From Bimastos eiseni (taxonomy: Eukaryota > Annelida > Clitellata > Crassiclitellata > Lumbricidae), in assembly GCA_959347315.1 (NCBI GenBank), contig OY365817.1:6197731-6261730 (forward strand): a DNA stretch of 64,000 nt. The letters run 5' to 3'. Both the position numbers and the translations under genes were made by a program. Position 1 is the stretch's first letter. Each line of letters begins with the position of its first letter. The notes under the pieces were generated by a model. It was given only the letters and a program-made list of their open reading frames with translations. It made no database searches and was not told where the DNA came from. Below are positions 1-10,800 of the stretch, piece by piece.

Positions 1-238
1 AATCATGTTGCACTCTTCTCAAATGGAAGTTTCTAGCAGGTTCTAATCGTGCGCCAAAGTATACACCGCTCAGACCTCAAATGCAAGAATTGACTGTTGA
101 TAACTGCAATCCCAGAAGTGAAATCTCCTCAAAAGATTGTGTCTTTTGTTGACAAGTATGTAGACATGATCAGAAAGAGCATCTGAGCATCATCTGAGCA
201 TCTTTTTCTTCAACCTGCACTTCCACCACCCTCATTGT

Positions 239-546
239 ATCCCAAAGTTCAGTCATGTCACCGATTATATGCTGGGTGTCCTGCATTGGCTATCTATCCC
301 ACAGCGGATTGTGTACCAAGTTTCCACTTTGGTGTGGCGGTGCATATTATCTGCCACCACTGCATATTTACAAGAGCTCTGTTGCTCTACTATGGGCGTG
401 CAGGGACGATGTGCTCTCCACTCATCCACACAGGGTGAACTCCTTGTTCCATGCACGTGAACTACAATGAGACAGCATCACGCTTTCTCTGTTGTTGGCC
501 CAATGACATGGAATGGGCTACAGTTATCATTGCGTCTTATGCCTAG
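239..546 (+). mobile_element. CR1-like retrotransposon C-terminal relic, 5' part (interrupted)
   Basis: In frame the region reads VLHWLSIPQRIVYQVSTLVW then LLVPCT, FSVVGPMTWNGLQLSLRLMP. This is the familiar C-terminal tail of CR1-like reverse transcriptases (HWLPI..RI, FSVVGP..WN.LP..LR). The copy is cut at 546 by a TIR element and resumes at 3252, where SDAFYSSLKTFLFSQ continues the same tail. Several stops make it inactive. It lies beyond the last visible host exon. Confidence 0.7.
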
Positions 547-650
547 AGGCCGTTCACATTATATAACGCATAAAATCCCAATTTTTGGCCCACCTCCCTA
601 CCCCTAATAACGTTATAAAACAGCAGCTGTGACCCCCCTGCCCCTATATT

Positions 651-692
651 ATATAACAGACATGCTACCGGTAGGTAGCATGTCTGTTATAT
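651..692. repeat. perfect 19-bp hairpin with GGTA loop
   Basis: Arms 651-669 and 674-692 are exact reverse complements (ATATAACAGACATGCTACC on the left), separated by GGTA. The hairpin sits in the subterminal part of the TIR element at 547-3251. Confidence 0.85.
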
Positions 693-927
693 GCTGTCTC
701 CCTACCCCACCCCAGTCTATAATCACGTTAAAAGACATACAATCGACATAATTGTATTGCACAATAAAACTTTTATAGCAATATAAAAGTTAGTTAGTAC
801 TTTATTAGTAGTGATTCAGCTGAAAATTGCCTTGTCCATTTCAAAAACTGCAGTAAAAAAATATGCCCAATTAGCTATGTAACAAAAGCTATCTTTAAAT
901 TGTGTACTCTCTCGTGCCAAAGGTCGA

Positions 928-1893
928 ATGAATAGCATACTGGCCGATACCTTCAATACCTACGGTCTCCGCCAGTATGTTGAAATCCCTACCCGAGGAG
1001 ATAACATCTTAGACGTTCTAGCAGCCGATGATCGAACAACAGTCTATGACACGCACGTGAACGATGCTGGTCTTCTATCGGATCACAAATTAGTACTTTG
1101 TAAAATATTGACTTCCATTCATTGCCAACCAGTGCGTCACGTATTCCGAAACATCAAAGCAATAGACCCTTTAACACTCAGTGACTTGTTAATTGACTCA
1201 GACCTATTAACAGCTTCTGCAAGCAGTGCAAACAATTTTGCAGAACAAATGAAAACAAGTGTCTCTGATATTGGACAAACTCGCTCCGATTCAGACTTGC
1301 TACAGGCGACCATCTAAACCTATTACTAGATGGCTCTCATCTGAAGCATCCCGTGCGAAGAAGGAACGCCGTCGACTTGAAAGAAAGTGGAAACATTCTG
1401 GACTTGATGAGGATAGACAGTGTTATCCAAAATACATTAGCTCGAGTAGTGCTACATTTCCCACTACAAACATGCTCCTCTGCCCTACTCCACCAGCTGC
1501 ATTGGCTCCCTGTTGAATTTAGAATCAAACTTAAGTTAGCTTGTTTGACCTACAAAGCCATCATCACCAGTACACCTACCTATATTCATGCTCTACTAGC
1601 TCCTTACATTCTTCCTCGTTGCTTACGATCATTAAGTACAGGTCTTTTAGTTGAACCACGATGCAGAACAGTTATGGGCTCTCGTGCATTTCATGTCTCT
1701 GCTCCTAGGGAATGGAATTGACTGCCACTCTCTCCTCGTCGCTCAAATTCACTTCCTTATTTCAAAAAGCGACTCAAAACTCACTATTTCTCTTTGGCTT
1801 TCAAAGATTTGGAAATCTAATTGCATCTTCTCCTGGCGACTGACTATCCGCGCCTCAGATTCGCATTACAAATTTAATAATAATAATAATGAT
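928..1893 (+). mobile_element. CR1/L2-like retrotransposon, internally deleted copy (family A)
   Basis: The 5' part encodes the end of an APE endonuclease (YGLRQYVEIPTRGDNILDVL, LLSDHKLVLCKI). After a large deletion of the reverse transcriptase, the 3' part at about 1480-1730 encodes [20 protein letters not shown] and [16 protein letters not shown], then [10 protein letters not shown]. The 3' untranslated part (TGACTATCCGCGCCTCAGAT) and an (AAT)n tail end the copy near 1893. The same 3' end occurs at 24870-25290 and, inverted, at 4130-4500. Confidence 0.75.
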
Positions 1894-2254
1894 TAAACCG
1901 GATGTATGGAGCTCCTCTGCATCTTTATAATCGGACTTTTAATGGAGCTAAATTCACTTGTATTAATTACGGCAACTAATAGGGTAGTCGACGATTGTCA
2001 CCATGTATCTAGTAATACAGCATCATCAGCATGATAATACATTGTAGTCACCACCATCCTATAATTGCACCATTTTAGTTTCCCTCCTGTTTTTCACTAG
2101 AAATAAGCATTACAGTATCACACAGAATGGATTGGTTTAATATTGCACTATCAGGTATTTGTCGATAGGTTCGCGGTACAACTCTATCTATTTAATAGCG
2201 TATGATGTATAAAAAGTGTATATTGTGGCGTTTTCGCCAGTACGGCTTGGCAAT

Positions 2255-2358
2255 CTGTGCCACCACAAGTAGCAATTAGTGCTACCCCCTGAGCAATCAG
2301 TGCTACCCCCTGTGGCATTCAGTGCTACCCCCAGTAGCATATAGTCCTACCCCCAGTA
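2255..2358. repeat. short tandem repeat, unit about 26 bp (AGTGCTACCCCC core)
   Basis: Four degenerate units with the core AGTGCTACCCCC and AGTAGCA spacers are in tandem just before the TATA box of the probable LTR. They may be U3 enhancer-like repeats. Confidence 0.6.
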
Positions 2359-2359
2359 G

Positions 2360-2369
2360 TTATATAAGA
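2360..2369 (+). promoter_or_regulatory. TATA box of the probable LTR
   Basis: TTATATAAGA lies about 140 bp upstream of the AATAAA at 2502-2507, the order expected for U3-R-U5. Confidence 0.4.
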
Positions 2370-3335
2370 CTGCAGAGCTCAGTCGAGAGAGGATTGTTCG
2401 GGATCTGTTCGAGAATGACTATGTAGAGTTGTTGGCAGTCTGCAGTCGATTATTTGATCGTGACAATTGTTCGTTGGCTGTTCGTTGCTGTTGAACGTTA
2501 TAATAAAACAAGTTTGTTCGTCATCGAACTGGTGTAGTCTTAGGGTTAAGGACTCTGATTTTACCGTCGGGGCAGTCTTAAATCCTATGCCAGACCGGGT
2601 AGGTCTTACCCAGCGGACACTCAAGAAGAAAACAGGGAAAAACCTCGGACTCGGCCTTCCGAGGTACCAGAAAAAGACGGGAAGGATCACAAGGTTTCCC
2701 CAGGGCGTTCGCCGATACGCTGAAGTGAGGCGAATCGGGAGGTTTGCCACAATATTACAACTGCAATTGGGTATTTAAGCAAACATAAACTATCTACACA
2801 TACTATAGAAAATGAAATCAAACATCATGATAATACCTACCAAAATAATTATTTCAAGTGAATCAATTTTAATTTAAACCATAATCAAAACAAAACACAC
2901 AGAATTGAATTTTAGAGCATTTAAAGCAATGCACAGGAAATTGTTAAAATTGTAAACAGGAAATTGTTAAAAGTGAATTTACAAATAATACGTAAGATCG
3001 TCAAATCAATTCGCCAGGTGGCAGCTAATGGTGCTAGTTTTGGTTCACAAAGTATTGTGAACCTCGATTAAACAATGAAGGTCCGTGGTACATGGAACTT
3101 CCAATTGGTATGCAAACAGGCAAACAGGCTAAAAAAGTTTGTTATATAACGGAACCTCTAACCTAACCCCCCCACCCTACACAATATAACGCTAACAAAA
3201 CCTGAACCCACCCACCTACCCCTTGAGCATTATATAATATGTGAACGGCCCCCTAGGGTTCATTCAGATGCATTTTATAGTAGCCTTAAGACTTTTCTTT
3301 TCAGCCAGGATTGAATCAGACGCACTCCTGAGTGG

Positions 3336-3622
3336 TGAGGCTGTCAACGGGTACCCGTCCGAGGCCGACTACTAGGGTCATGAAATTGGTTTTCGGGTAC
3401 CCGAAATTCTGTAAAAATGCGCGATTTTACCTAAGCATATGCCAGAAATATTCCCCAGGTCATATTGGCTGGCTGACTGGGCAATGAAATCAATTCTTGG
3501 AAACATTCCATAAAAATGCGCAATTCCTTACATTTCCGAACAAGATATCCGCGCGGTCGGGTACCCACTCTGTGGGTCGACGGATACCCGGGTCGTGATT
3601 TCAACATTTTTTGACAGCCTTA
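3336..3622. mobile_element. hAT-type MITE, copy 1 (287 bp)
   Basis: The ends are TGAGGCTGTCAACGGGTACC and TTTTTTGACAGCCTTA. The flanks are CTGAGTGG (3328-3335) and CTGAGTAG (3623-3630), an 8-bp duplication with one mismatch. The body is largely palindromic, with GGGTACCC boxes near both ends and the duplicated phrase AAAAATGCGCGATTTT / AAAAATGCGCAATTCC. Related copies are at 7132 and 63225. It encodes nothing. Confidence 0.85.
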
Positions 3623-4119
3623 CTGAGTAGTAACCTTGAAGGTGCGCTAGATAAATGTAGGTAATGAATGAATGAAGTATGTTTGTAACTTTGAACATGT
3701 GGGAGCTTTTTAGTGCTAGGTTTGTGTACCGGACTAATTCGTAGGCTTTGTCAAAGTTTTTGTACTTTTGTAATTTTATTTGCAAGTTGTCAAGGCCATG
3801 TGACTGCATTAGACCATCGCCTCTGCTGCATCTCAGCCGCCCTCTCAGTAGAGGGCGGCTCAGATGGCCATTGGAGTGACTGTCATGCAGCTGTTAAAGG
3901 GAATTCGTTGGTTGGTTTCATGCTTGTGCGTGGCCCAGCACTGATGTCTCTTTTCAGCTTATTGTGCAAAGTTTTGCCAACAGTGAATTGTACAGTTCAA
4001 TGTGAATTGTTATGGAGAGTTGCTTACCAATTGTCTCCTTGGCTTCACACCACCTGCCATGCCTTGGCCCAATGAGTAGGCATGAATAATTGGCATGCTT
4101 TATTTATCTATTTAACAAT

Positions 4120-6069
4120 TAAATTTGCAACTCGCCCTAGGTCACACCGAAATGTGAATCTGAGGCGCGAATAGTCAGTCGCTGGGTGTAGATGCACTTA
4201 GGTTCTCAAATCCTTGAAAGCTAACTAGAAACAGGGAGTTTTGAGTCGCTTTTTGAAGGAAATGAATTTGAGAGAGTCAAGAGAGAGTGGGGGTCAACTC
4301 CATTCCTTAGGAGCAGAGGCATGAAATGCATAAGACTGTTCTGCATTGTGGGCAACGAGGAGGGATTACGGAGTTAGTAGAGCATGAATATAGATAGGAG
4401 TACTAGAGCTGAGCTTTGTAGGTCAAACAAGCCAACTTCAACTTTGTGCTGAATTCAACAGGAAGTCAATGCAGCTGGCAAATGTTCATAGCATTACTCG
4501 AGATCAGGTGCCTTGGATGCCTTTCAACCTTTTCATTTTAAGGTATGACAGACCGACAAAAAGTGAATTACCATAATCAGAGGAGACAAGTGAGCAAGGC
4601 TATGTTTCCGACATATTCTTAGTTAGAGCTGACCTGATATTGCCCTAATGTGATAAAAACAAGATTTACAAAGGCTTGCTATGTGAGGTCAAAATGTGAC
4701 CTTGCTGTCCAGGGTGACCCTGAGTGTTTTGACAGTGTCTGACAGTGGTACAGCAGTGGTCGATGCTAGAAAGCAACACAGGTGTTGGCATGAACCACAC
4801 AGAATTGCCTCAGACTTTGCCTGAGTTTATGGCCAAACCGTTGAAACAGAACCATGAATGAGAGACATTCTTCCAGTTTTAGTTAACCAGACTGATCAGT
4901 ATGTGACAGAGCAATATGAAGCTGAGTATCATCCATATACTGTTGTAATTGGGTTCCAAAGTGACTGATTGGTGAAGTAAAAAGACTGTAAAGAGTAGCT
5001 GAGACAGATCCCCGTGGCACTCCAGCAGGGCAAAGAGTGTGCTGAGACCGAGCAATATTTATGTCCACCAGCTGATTGAGGTCAGCCATGTAATGAGCCA
5101 ACCAGTTCAAGGCAGTCTCAGAGACACCAAAGCTTTTGGCAAGTCTTGAAGGGAGTAACTGGTGGTCTACAGTGTCAAAGGCTGCACTGAGGTCAAGGCA
5201 TTCTGAGATGCAGGCTTTACCATTGTCAATAGACATTATCCAGTGCAGAGACAAGAGCAGTTTCAGTAGAGTAGCCTTTGCAGTATACAGACTGAGAGGG
5301 ATTAAAGCTGGGAGAGGAAGCAATATGCTTCTTGATCTGCATAAGAAAAAGACGTTCAAGAATGTTGGAAATGTTATTGCGGTTGAAAATAAGTCTGAAG
5401 TTAGAATGGTTGCTAGTGTCAAGGTCAGGCTTTTTACGTAAAGGCGTTGCTACAGCAGATTTGAAGTATGAAGGAAAACACCCTTCTACAAAAGACAGGT
5501 TGGCTAAGTGTGCAATAAGGTTTTATTTAATCAGTGAAACTTAATGCAGTGCCTATTCAAGAAATCTACTCAGAGGCGCTCGCTGCGCTATCTACAAGAT
5601 GTTAAATGTCATTTCAGTGAGTGTTAGAACAATTAGTAACACAGTACCCAGTGACCAAAAAAAGTCACCAATGGCTGGACAACACACAAGCGTGGAACCG
5701 ACCAACGGATTCCTGTTAACAGCTGACAGATGGCATGGATGTTCAGAGTCTCTGGGCCAGGTTGCGTCGAAAGGTAGAGCGATGACTGCCGAGATTGAAT
5801 CGCAAACATGTAGACGAGGTGGCCGTTGGTTTGGCTGTCAGCTTTTTAAACTGGACTTTGCTGGAGGGTGGGTCAGGGTTGGTTTCAATGTCACCCAACA
5901 GTAGCAGAAGAAATGCATCAGCAATACATGAGAATGAATGACAGCGCCGAGGATGAAATGCCAGCCCGTTGGTGACCATAACAAGGCCCCTGTTATGTGA
6001 CACAGCAATGGGAATTAAATTAGACTCCATGGGGCGAATTTCCAACATCCAACAACACAACACGTTCAT
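4120..6069 (-). mobile_element. CR1-like retrotransposon (family A), minus strand, with degenerate 2A motif
   Basis: Reading leftward: a segment with LLLLLGDIETNPDP at about 5869-5910, a decayed middle, a reverse transcriptase piece at 5422-4883 (CLDLSAAFDTVDHQLLPSRL, AGVPRGSVSATL, QQYMDDTQLH), and a 3' end at 4500-4120 shared with the copies at 1480-1893 and 24870-25290. The F-DDT active-site region is altered to YMDDT and there are frameshifts. A DxExNPGP peptide at the head of CR1-like elements is known from other marine invertebrates; here the Gly is replaced by Asp. Confidence 0.72.
5423..5740. other. decayed middle of the minus-strand CR1 copy
   Basis: Between the RT piece and the 2A-bearing head, only short frames remain. 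Nothing else is recognised. Confidence 0.5.
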
Positions 6070-7123
6070 TACAGGATAAGACGGGAAGAGGTGACACTGC
6101 TGGACTGATGACAGTTGTTGGTCAAGAAAAGTTATTAAGCTAGCGATGTCAACATGCAGTTATATCCTTACTCGCGGTGCAACGAGCACCTAACGGCTGC
6201 AAACGAAAAGAAGGGTCTTCAAATTTAAATTCCCACACTCGGTCATGAGAAAAACTTTTTCCTTTACCGATTGATGAACCGAGATCCAGTTGGTAGCGAT
6301 ATAAACCCATGAAATGAGACACAAAAGGCACAATAAACTCGAAAACATATTAGGAAAAAAACGAGTTGAAAAATACACGTAAACAAGTTTTTGCGTCTAT
6401 TTTTGCGACCTGGCAACTAAATTTATCAACCAATTCAGAGAATAAACTGATCACTTTTATGTTCACCCATGACATTTCGGAAGTTAAATGTAGACGATTT
6501 GTCGTGTCATTTGCTTTGACTTGATTTAGCTTGACTTTGATTTGCTTTGACTTGAAGCCATCAGCAATCGTAATATTGATGCATAACAAACGATCTTGAT
6601 TTGCATATTGAATATTTTCGTATGACGTTTTAAATTAACCCTTTCTGAAAATATTCAGGTGAGCTGAGAAAATGGGAGAAGAATGTTTTGCAGAAATTCC
6701 ATATCGCCAGAGCATTCCGTTCATGAGCCTTCATGACTAAAGGAAAAACTTAATCTTTGGTTTTTAGCCAGATTGAGTATTTTTAATTAATTACTAATTA
6801 GTTTAAAAATAAAAGGCGTTACGTAACGTTAAGATAACTCCCCACCCACCTCTGTAACGTTTTTTAACACCCATCCACCCTCGAGTGTTACGTAATTATG
6901 CAATGACCCCTTGTGGTTAAAATTTACAGTAATGGACCTGTGGCCTGAAATATAAAATAAGACTATGGAACACTATTGTGGTCCACAAGTGACAACAACA
7001 GTGTCTGGAAAACATGGTCACCTTTCTTAAAGTTTTCAGTCTTGTAAGCAATATGTGATATTTCCTATAGTAATAGTCTTCAATAAAATGTGTTTCAAAA
7101 GTAATTTTGCCATTGCAGCTTCA
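6070..7123. other. downstream region of the host gene, few features
   Basis: AT-rich sequence. The only recognisable item is a relic of the TIR-element end at 6815-6905 (GGCGTTACGTAACGTTAAGA, ACCCATCCACCCTCGAGTGT). The minus strand was read for FYVE cysteine pairs (CxxC, R+HHCR) and none were seen. Confidence 0.5.
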
Positions 7124-7131
7124 TTGACTAC

Positions 7132-7430
7132 TGAGGCTGTCAACGGGTACCCGGGTACCCGACCGAAACTGACTATCCAGGTAATGAATCAGTTTTTGGG
7201 TACCCAAATTCCTTAAAAATGCGCGATTTTACCCGAACATATGCCAGAAATATTCCATTGGTCTTATTGGCTGACTGCCCGGGCAATGAAATCGATTTTC
7301 GGGTGCATGACATTCCGTAAAAATGCATAGTTCCCTACATTTTCTAACAAAATATCCGCGCGGTCGGGTACCCGACAGCTTGGGTCGATGGGTACCTGGG
7401 TCGTGATTTCAACATTTTTCGACAGCCTCA
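7132..7430. mobile_element. hAT-type MITE, copy 2 (299 bp)
   Basis: Same family and orientation as the copy at 3336. It begins TGAGGCTGTCAACGGGTACC and ends TTTTTCGACAGCCTCA. A perfect 8-bp duplication, TTGACTAC, flanks it at 7124-7131 and 7431-7438. It lies just 132 bp downstream of the last visible MTMR exon. Confidence 0.9.
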
Positions 7431-7569
7431 TTGACTACAGAATAGTACAAACATCACAAAGAAATGGCTTATAATTATGGCAAGTTTTATTGGCTTCATT
7501 TATTGGTATAACACGGCTTCACTTACAACTCAAATCGATGCTTCAGGTGAATTTCTACTGTAAACTTAC

Positions 7570-7800
7570 AGCTTCATCTCTGTAGTTGTCAATAACACAT
7601 TGAATTCCATTCTGTTCGGCCATTTGCCTGATGCACACTTTGGCTTGAATCAACTGTCTTTCCAGCTGGCGGACCTGCTGTTCATGTTCAGCTCTTATCT
7701 GTGCAATTCTCTGCTGGACTGGGTCATAATAGATGTTCAGACCATCGTAGTCCAAGCTTCGGTTTTGCCTTCCATGTAGTCTCGTACCCAAAGCTGCTAA
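7570..7800 (-). CDS. MTMR3/4: MTMR3/4 exon: coiled coil before the FYVE domain
   Basis: A 77-codon exon (phase 0-0) encodes [20 protein letters not shown] followed by a heptad-rich segment [20 protein letters not shown]. This matches the position of the coiled coil just before FYVE in MTMR3/4. The donor is a strong GTAAGT; reading through it meets a stop after four codons (VSLQ), so a short isoform is conceivable. No FYVE cysteine pattern was found on this strand between here and base 1. Confidence 0.87.
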
Positions 7801-10800
7801 CTACAACAACCAGTCAACAATATTAACATCTCTTTAAGCATTCTATTATTTAAACTAGGGCCATACCGTATAGGCGATTTTCACTATTCAGCCGAATGTG
7901 AATAATTGGACCAACTACTTGGTGGAATACAAATAGTGTACAAAATAGGTTCATCGACAAATTTCAAAATCTTAAATGTGAGCAAAAGTTTTGGTTCAGT
8001 AAATTTAATACATAAACCAAAAGTGACAGCTTTTAACTACATGTAATTTTTGCATCCTTCTACCAGTATGTGTAAATTAGGAATGGAACTAATTTAACCA
8101 AGCTTAGAAATGAGACGACTGACACTGTAATAGTTCAGGCAGTCCACTCGATATAGCAGCCAACGCTTGTGCAGAAACAGATGTTATGTGACCACTATTC
8201 ATATTCAGTCCGATCGCTATTATTCGGCCGAATATGGAATAGCTATTTGGTCCACTATTTGGCTCCAAAGCGAATTTGAATCAAACATTCAGTACAGCAA
8301 TAATTGAAACACTTCATTTAACTATGCAGTGACTGGTTAGTCATGCATACAATGCATAAGAAATGATTCTCCTGGAGATTCTGCTGGATCACGGTAGCAT
8401 TACATCTATCTATATAATTACCTAAGTCACATGCTTTGTCCATCACTTCTAAGGCATGTGATTGGACAGAAGTTGAATCTAAGATGCATGATTGGACAGA
8501 ATTTTACCCAACTATTTGAAGTTGACCTAGATATTTGCCGAGCAAAACCGCACGATTTGACAGAAGCTGACCTTGATATGGAACGCAAAAGTCACTCTAA
8601 ACAAGGGTCTGATTCGTGTTTCAACATTTTTTTATTCGCGTCTATGTAATGCAGTTATTTAAGTTATATGGAGTTACTAAAGTTAAATTCATCGTGTAAT
8701 GTAAGTATATTTGCAATTATTAAAATTAAACGAAAACTTAATGGGTAATGCGTATTTTTTGCGTATTGGGACTTTTTGCTTAACATCTGCATATAACTTA
8801 ATATAGAAGAAAGGTAAACAAAATCGTAAAATCTGATTAAAACGTCGTAAATTACCCATGTTAATAAATAGCGTTGTAAATTATTCTCCATGGCAAATGT
8901 GGCTAAGCCTCATCGGTAGTAGAAGCGAGATTTGTGAAAAAAAGTTCGTTTAACTGTGAGCTGGGTTGATGAAGAATTTTCTGTTGTGCTGGGAGCTCGA
9001 TTGACGATATAAATAATGCTTAAATGGAAGTTGGAGACGAAAAGATGCCCATTTGTGCAATGATGAAAACAAGCAATTGAAGAAAAGAACTATGCGTAAA
9101 TATAAGCTGCATGGATAGAAATGAGACTTTTACATAACACTTTGACTGCTGACACATTTATTAGCCAGGCTTAGGCCTAAGTTTAGAAACTGCTTTTCAT
9201 GTTTTTCAGCATTCTTTTGGTTAAAGAATTAAAAATAACTTCCTTTTGTGCGTTTGCATAAATGCCACACTGTAGGGCCTAGAATAATAATAGATGCTGT
9301 GCTTGAAACTTTTTGAAGCATTGTTATGGACAGGCTGTTAGAGGCAAGTGTTGCAGAAAATACACGTTTCGCTGCGTCCTCCAGGCTTGGCATAAACCAC
9401 ACGCTTCCTGCAAGGTCGCTTTGGTTGCAATTGATAGAACAACATCCGATTCTTGAGGAGAGCACACAAAATCTCGTCATGAGCAGTAAATAGTTCAAGG
9501 AAAGACTAGGCCATGCCTTAGCAAACTCCTGTTAGCATGCAACAAATCTAGCAGCCACCAATTGTACATTTGCTAGGCAAAATAAATTCCACAGATCCTT
9601 CCAATTTTCCTGACAATATCTGAATATATCCTGACAAATACCCATTCTTTTTCACATATTATTATGTTTTATTTATTTTGTTTACCATACACCACAATAT
9701 AAGAAATAATTCTTACATTGTGGGGCAATTCGAAAAACTAAGATGGCTGACGTCAACAAAGACATAATCCATTCTGTTTGTAGTAACTCTGACAGTGCCA
9801 AAATTAGTCTAGAACAATCTTACATGCATTCAGTATGTAGCAGCACATGTCCACTATCATTTATACGCAATAGGAAATATTACTGCCACGCTGAATGACC
9901 TCTAAGCAGCAGTTACTTTAGGGACATGTACACACGTCCCTAGCGTCCCAGCAATCCAAATTTGGGACGTGTATACACGTCCCTAGCGGTCAATGTGTTA
10001 ATGTCAGACATGTCAGACCTTTCTCATTATTCCTGCTTTCATTTTGGTGGAAATCCTTTCAGCATTTTTGCTTCCATTTAAGCAGAAATCTCACCATCAA
10101 TCCAAGTTCTTGTAATGTAGAATTCTTTACATCGTTCTAGCTCCCAGTTGAACATACATTTTTCATCAATCCAGCTCCCAGTTAAGCACAAATCTTTGTA
10201 TCAATTCAGCTCCCAATTAAATATAATTCGTTTAATCAATCCAGCTTCCATGTATGCAGGATTCTTTGTTAAATAGGCTACGTGTTTCAAACAAAGGCAA
10301 TAATTTACAATGCTAAAATAAGATTTTATCAAAAGAGAATTTATATATGCCATTGTCATCGATAATTGTGATAGGCCTGTTATTAATCTAGCCTAATCTA
10401 AGCCTAAACCTGTTATTATCTGTATTCTCAAGCGTTGTACTTACAACAGAATATGATGGTTTTGTACGGCGTTCCGCGAAACATTTTGAAGATCAAAAGG
10501 GTTCTGCGGCCAAAAAATATTGGGAAACACTGGTCCAGAGCAGAAGTGTACAGAATAAAAAGAAGGGGGGGCTAAGACCAATCCCTAAGGGAGGCCATAG
10601 GGAAGGGGGGTCCAGCCACTGCAGAGGAACGAAGAGAAACCTATGTTTGCTGCCTACATGCAGACGTACCCCCTCTTTCATAACAAACAATTCTGCCACC
10701 TCTTTCATAACAAGCTATTCTTGGTTACTAGTAGTTATACTAGTTACTAGCAGTTACCTCAGTAACCCAGAATAGTTTGGTCTGAAAGAGGTACTATATA

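Larger units (their letters stand above)
2224..2751 (+). mobile_element. probable solo LTR
   Basis: The segment starts TGTGGC and ends GCCACA, flanked by ATAT on both sides (2220-2223 and 2752-2755). Inside are a TATA box (TATATAAGA at 2361) and AATAAA at 2502, in promoter-to-polyadenylation order. There is no adjacent gag/pol. The 528-bp size fits an LTR. No second copy is in the window, so the call rests on architecture only. Confidence 0.45.
547..3251. mobile_element. 2.7 kb terminal-inverted-repeat DNA element, nested host of other repeats
   Basis: The ends are AGGCCGTTCACATTATATAA at the left and TTATATAATATGTGAACGGC at the right, an inverted repeat with subterminal runs of ACCCCCC/CACCTACCCC. 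The flanks read CCTAG on both sides (542-546 and 3252-3256), a probable 5-bp target duplication. Joining the flanks restores a CR1 tail. The element carries a CR1 copy and a probable solo LTR. A weak relic of the same end type is at 6815-6905. The superfamily is not assigned. Confidence 0.6.

Noticed and set aside
2379..2778. Open frames on both strands of about 100-120 codons
   Set aside because: They lie in the probable LTR, without any gag/pol motif or known domain.
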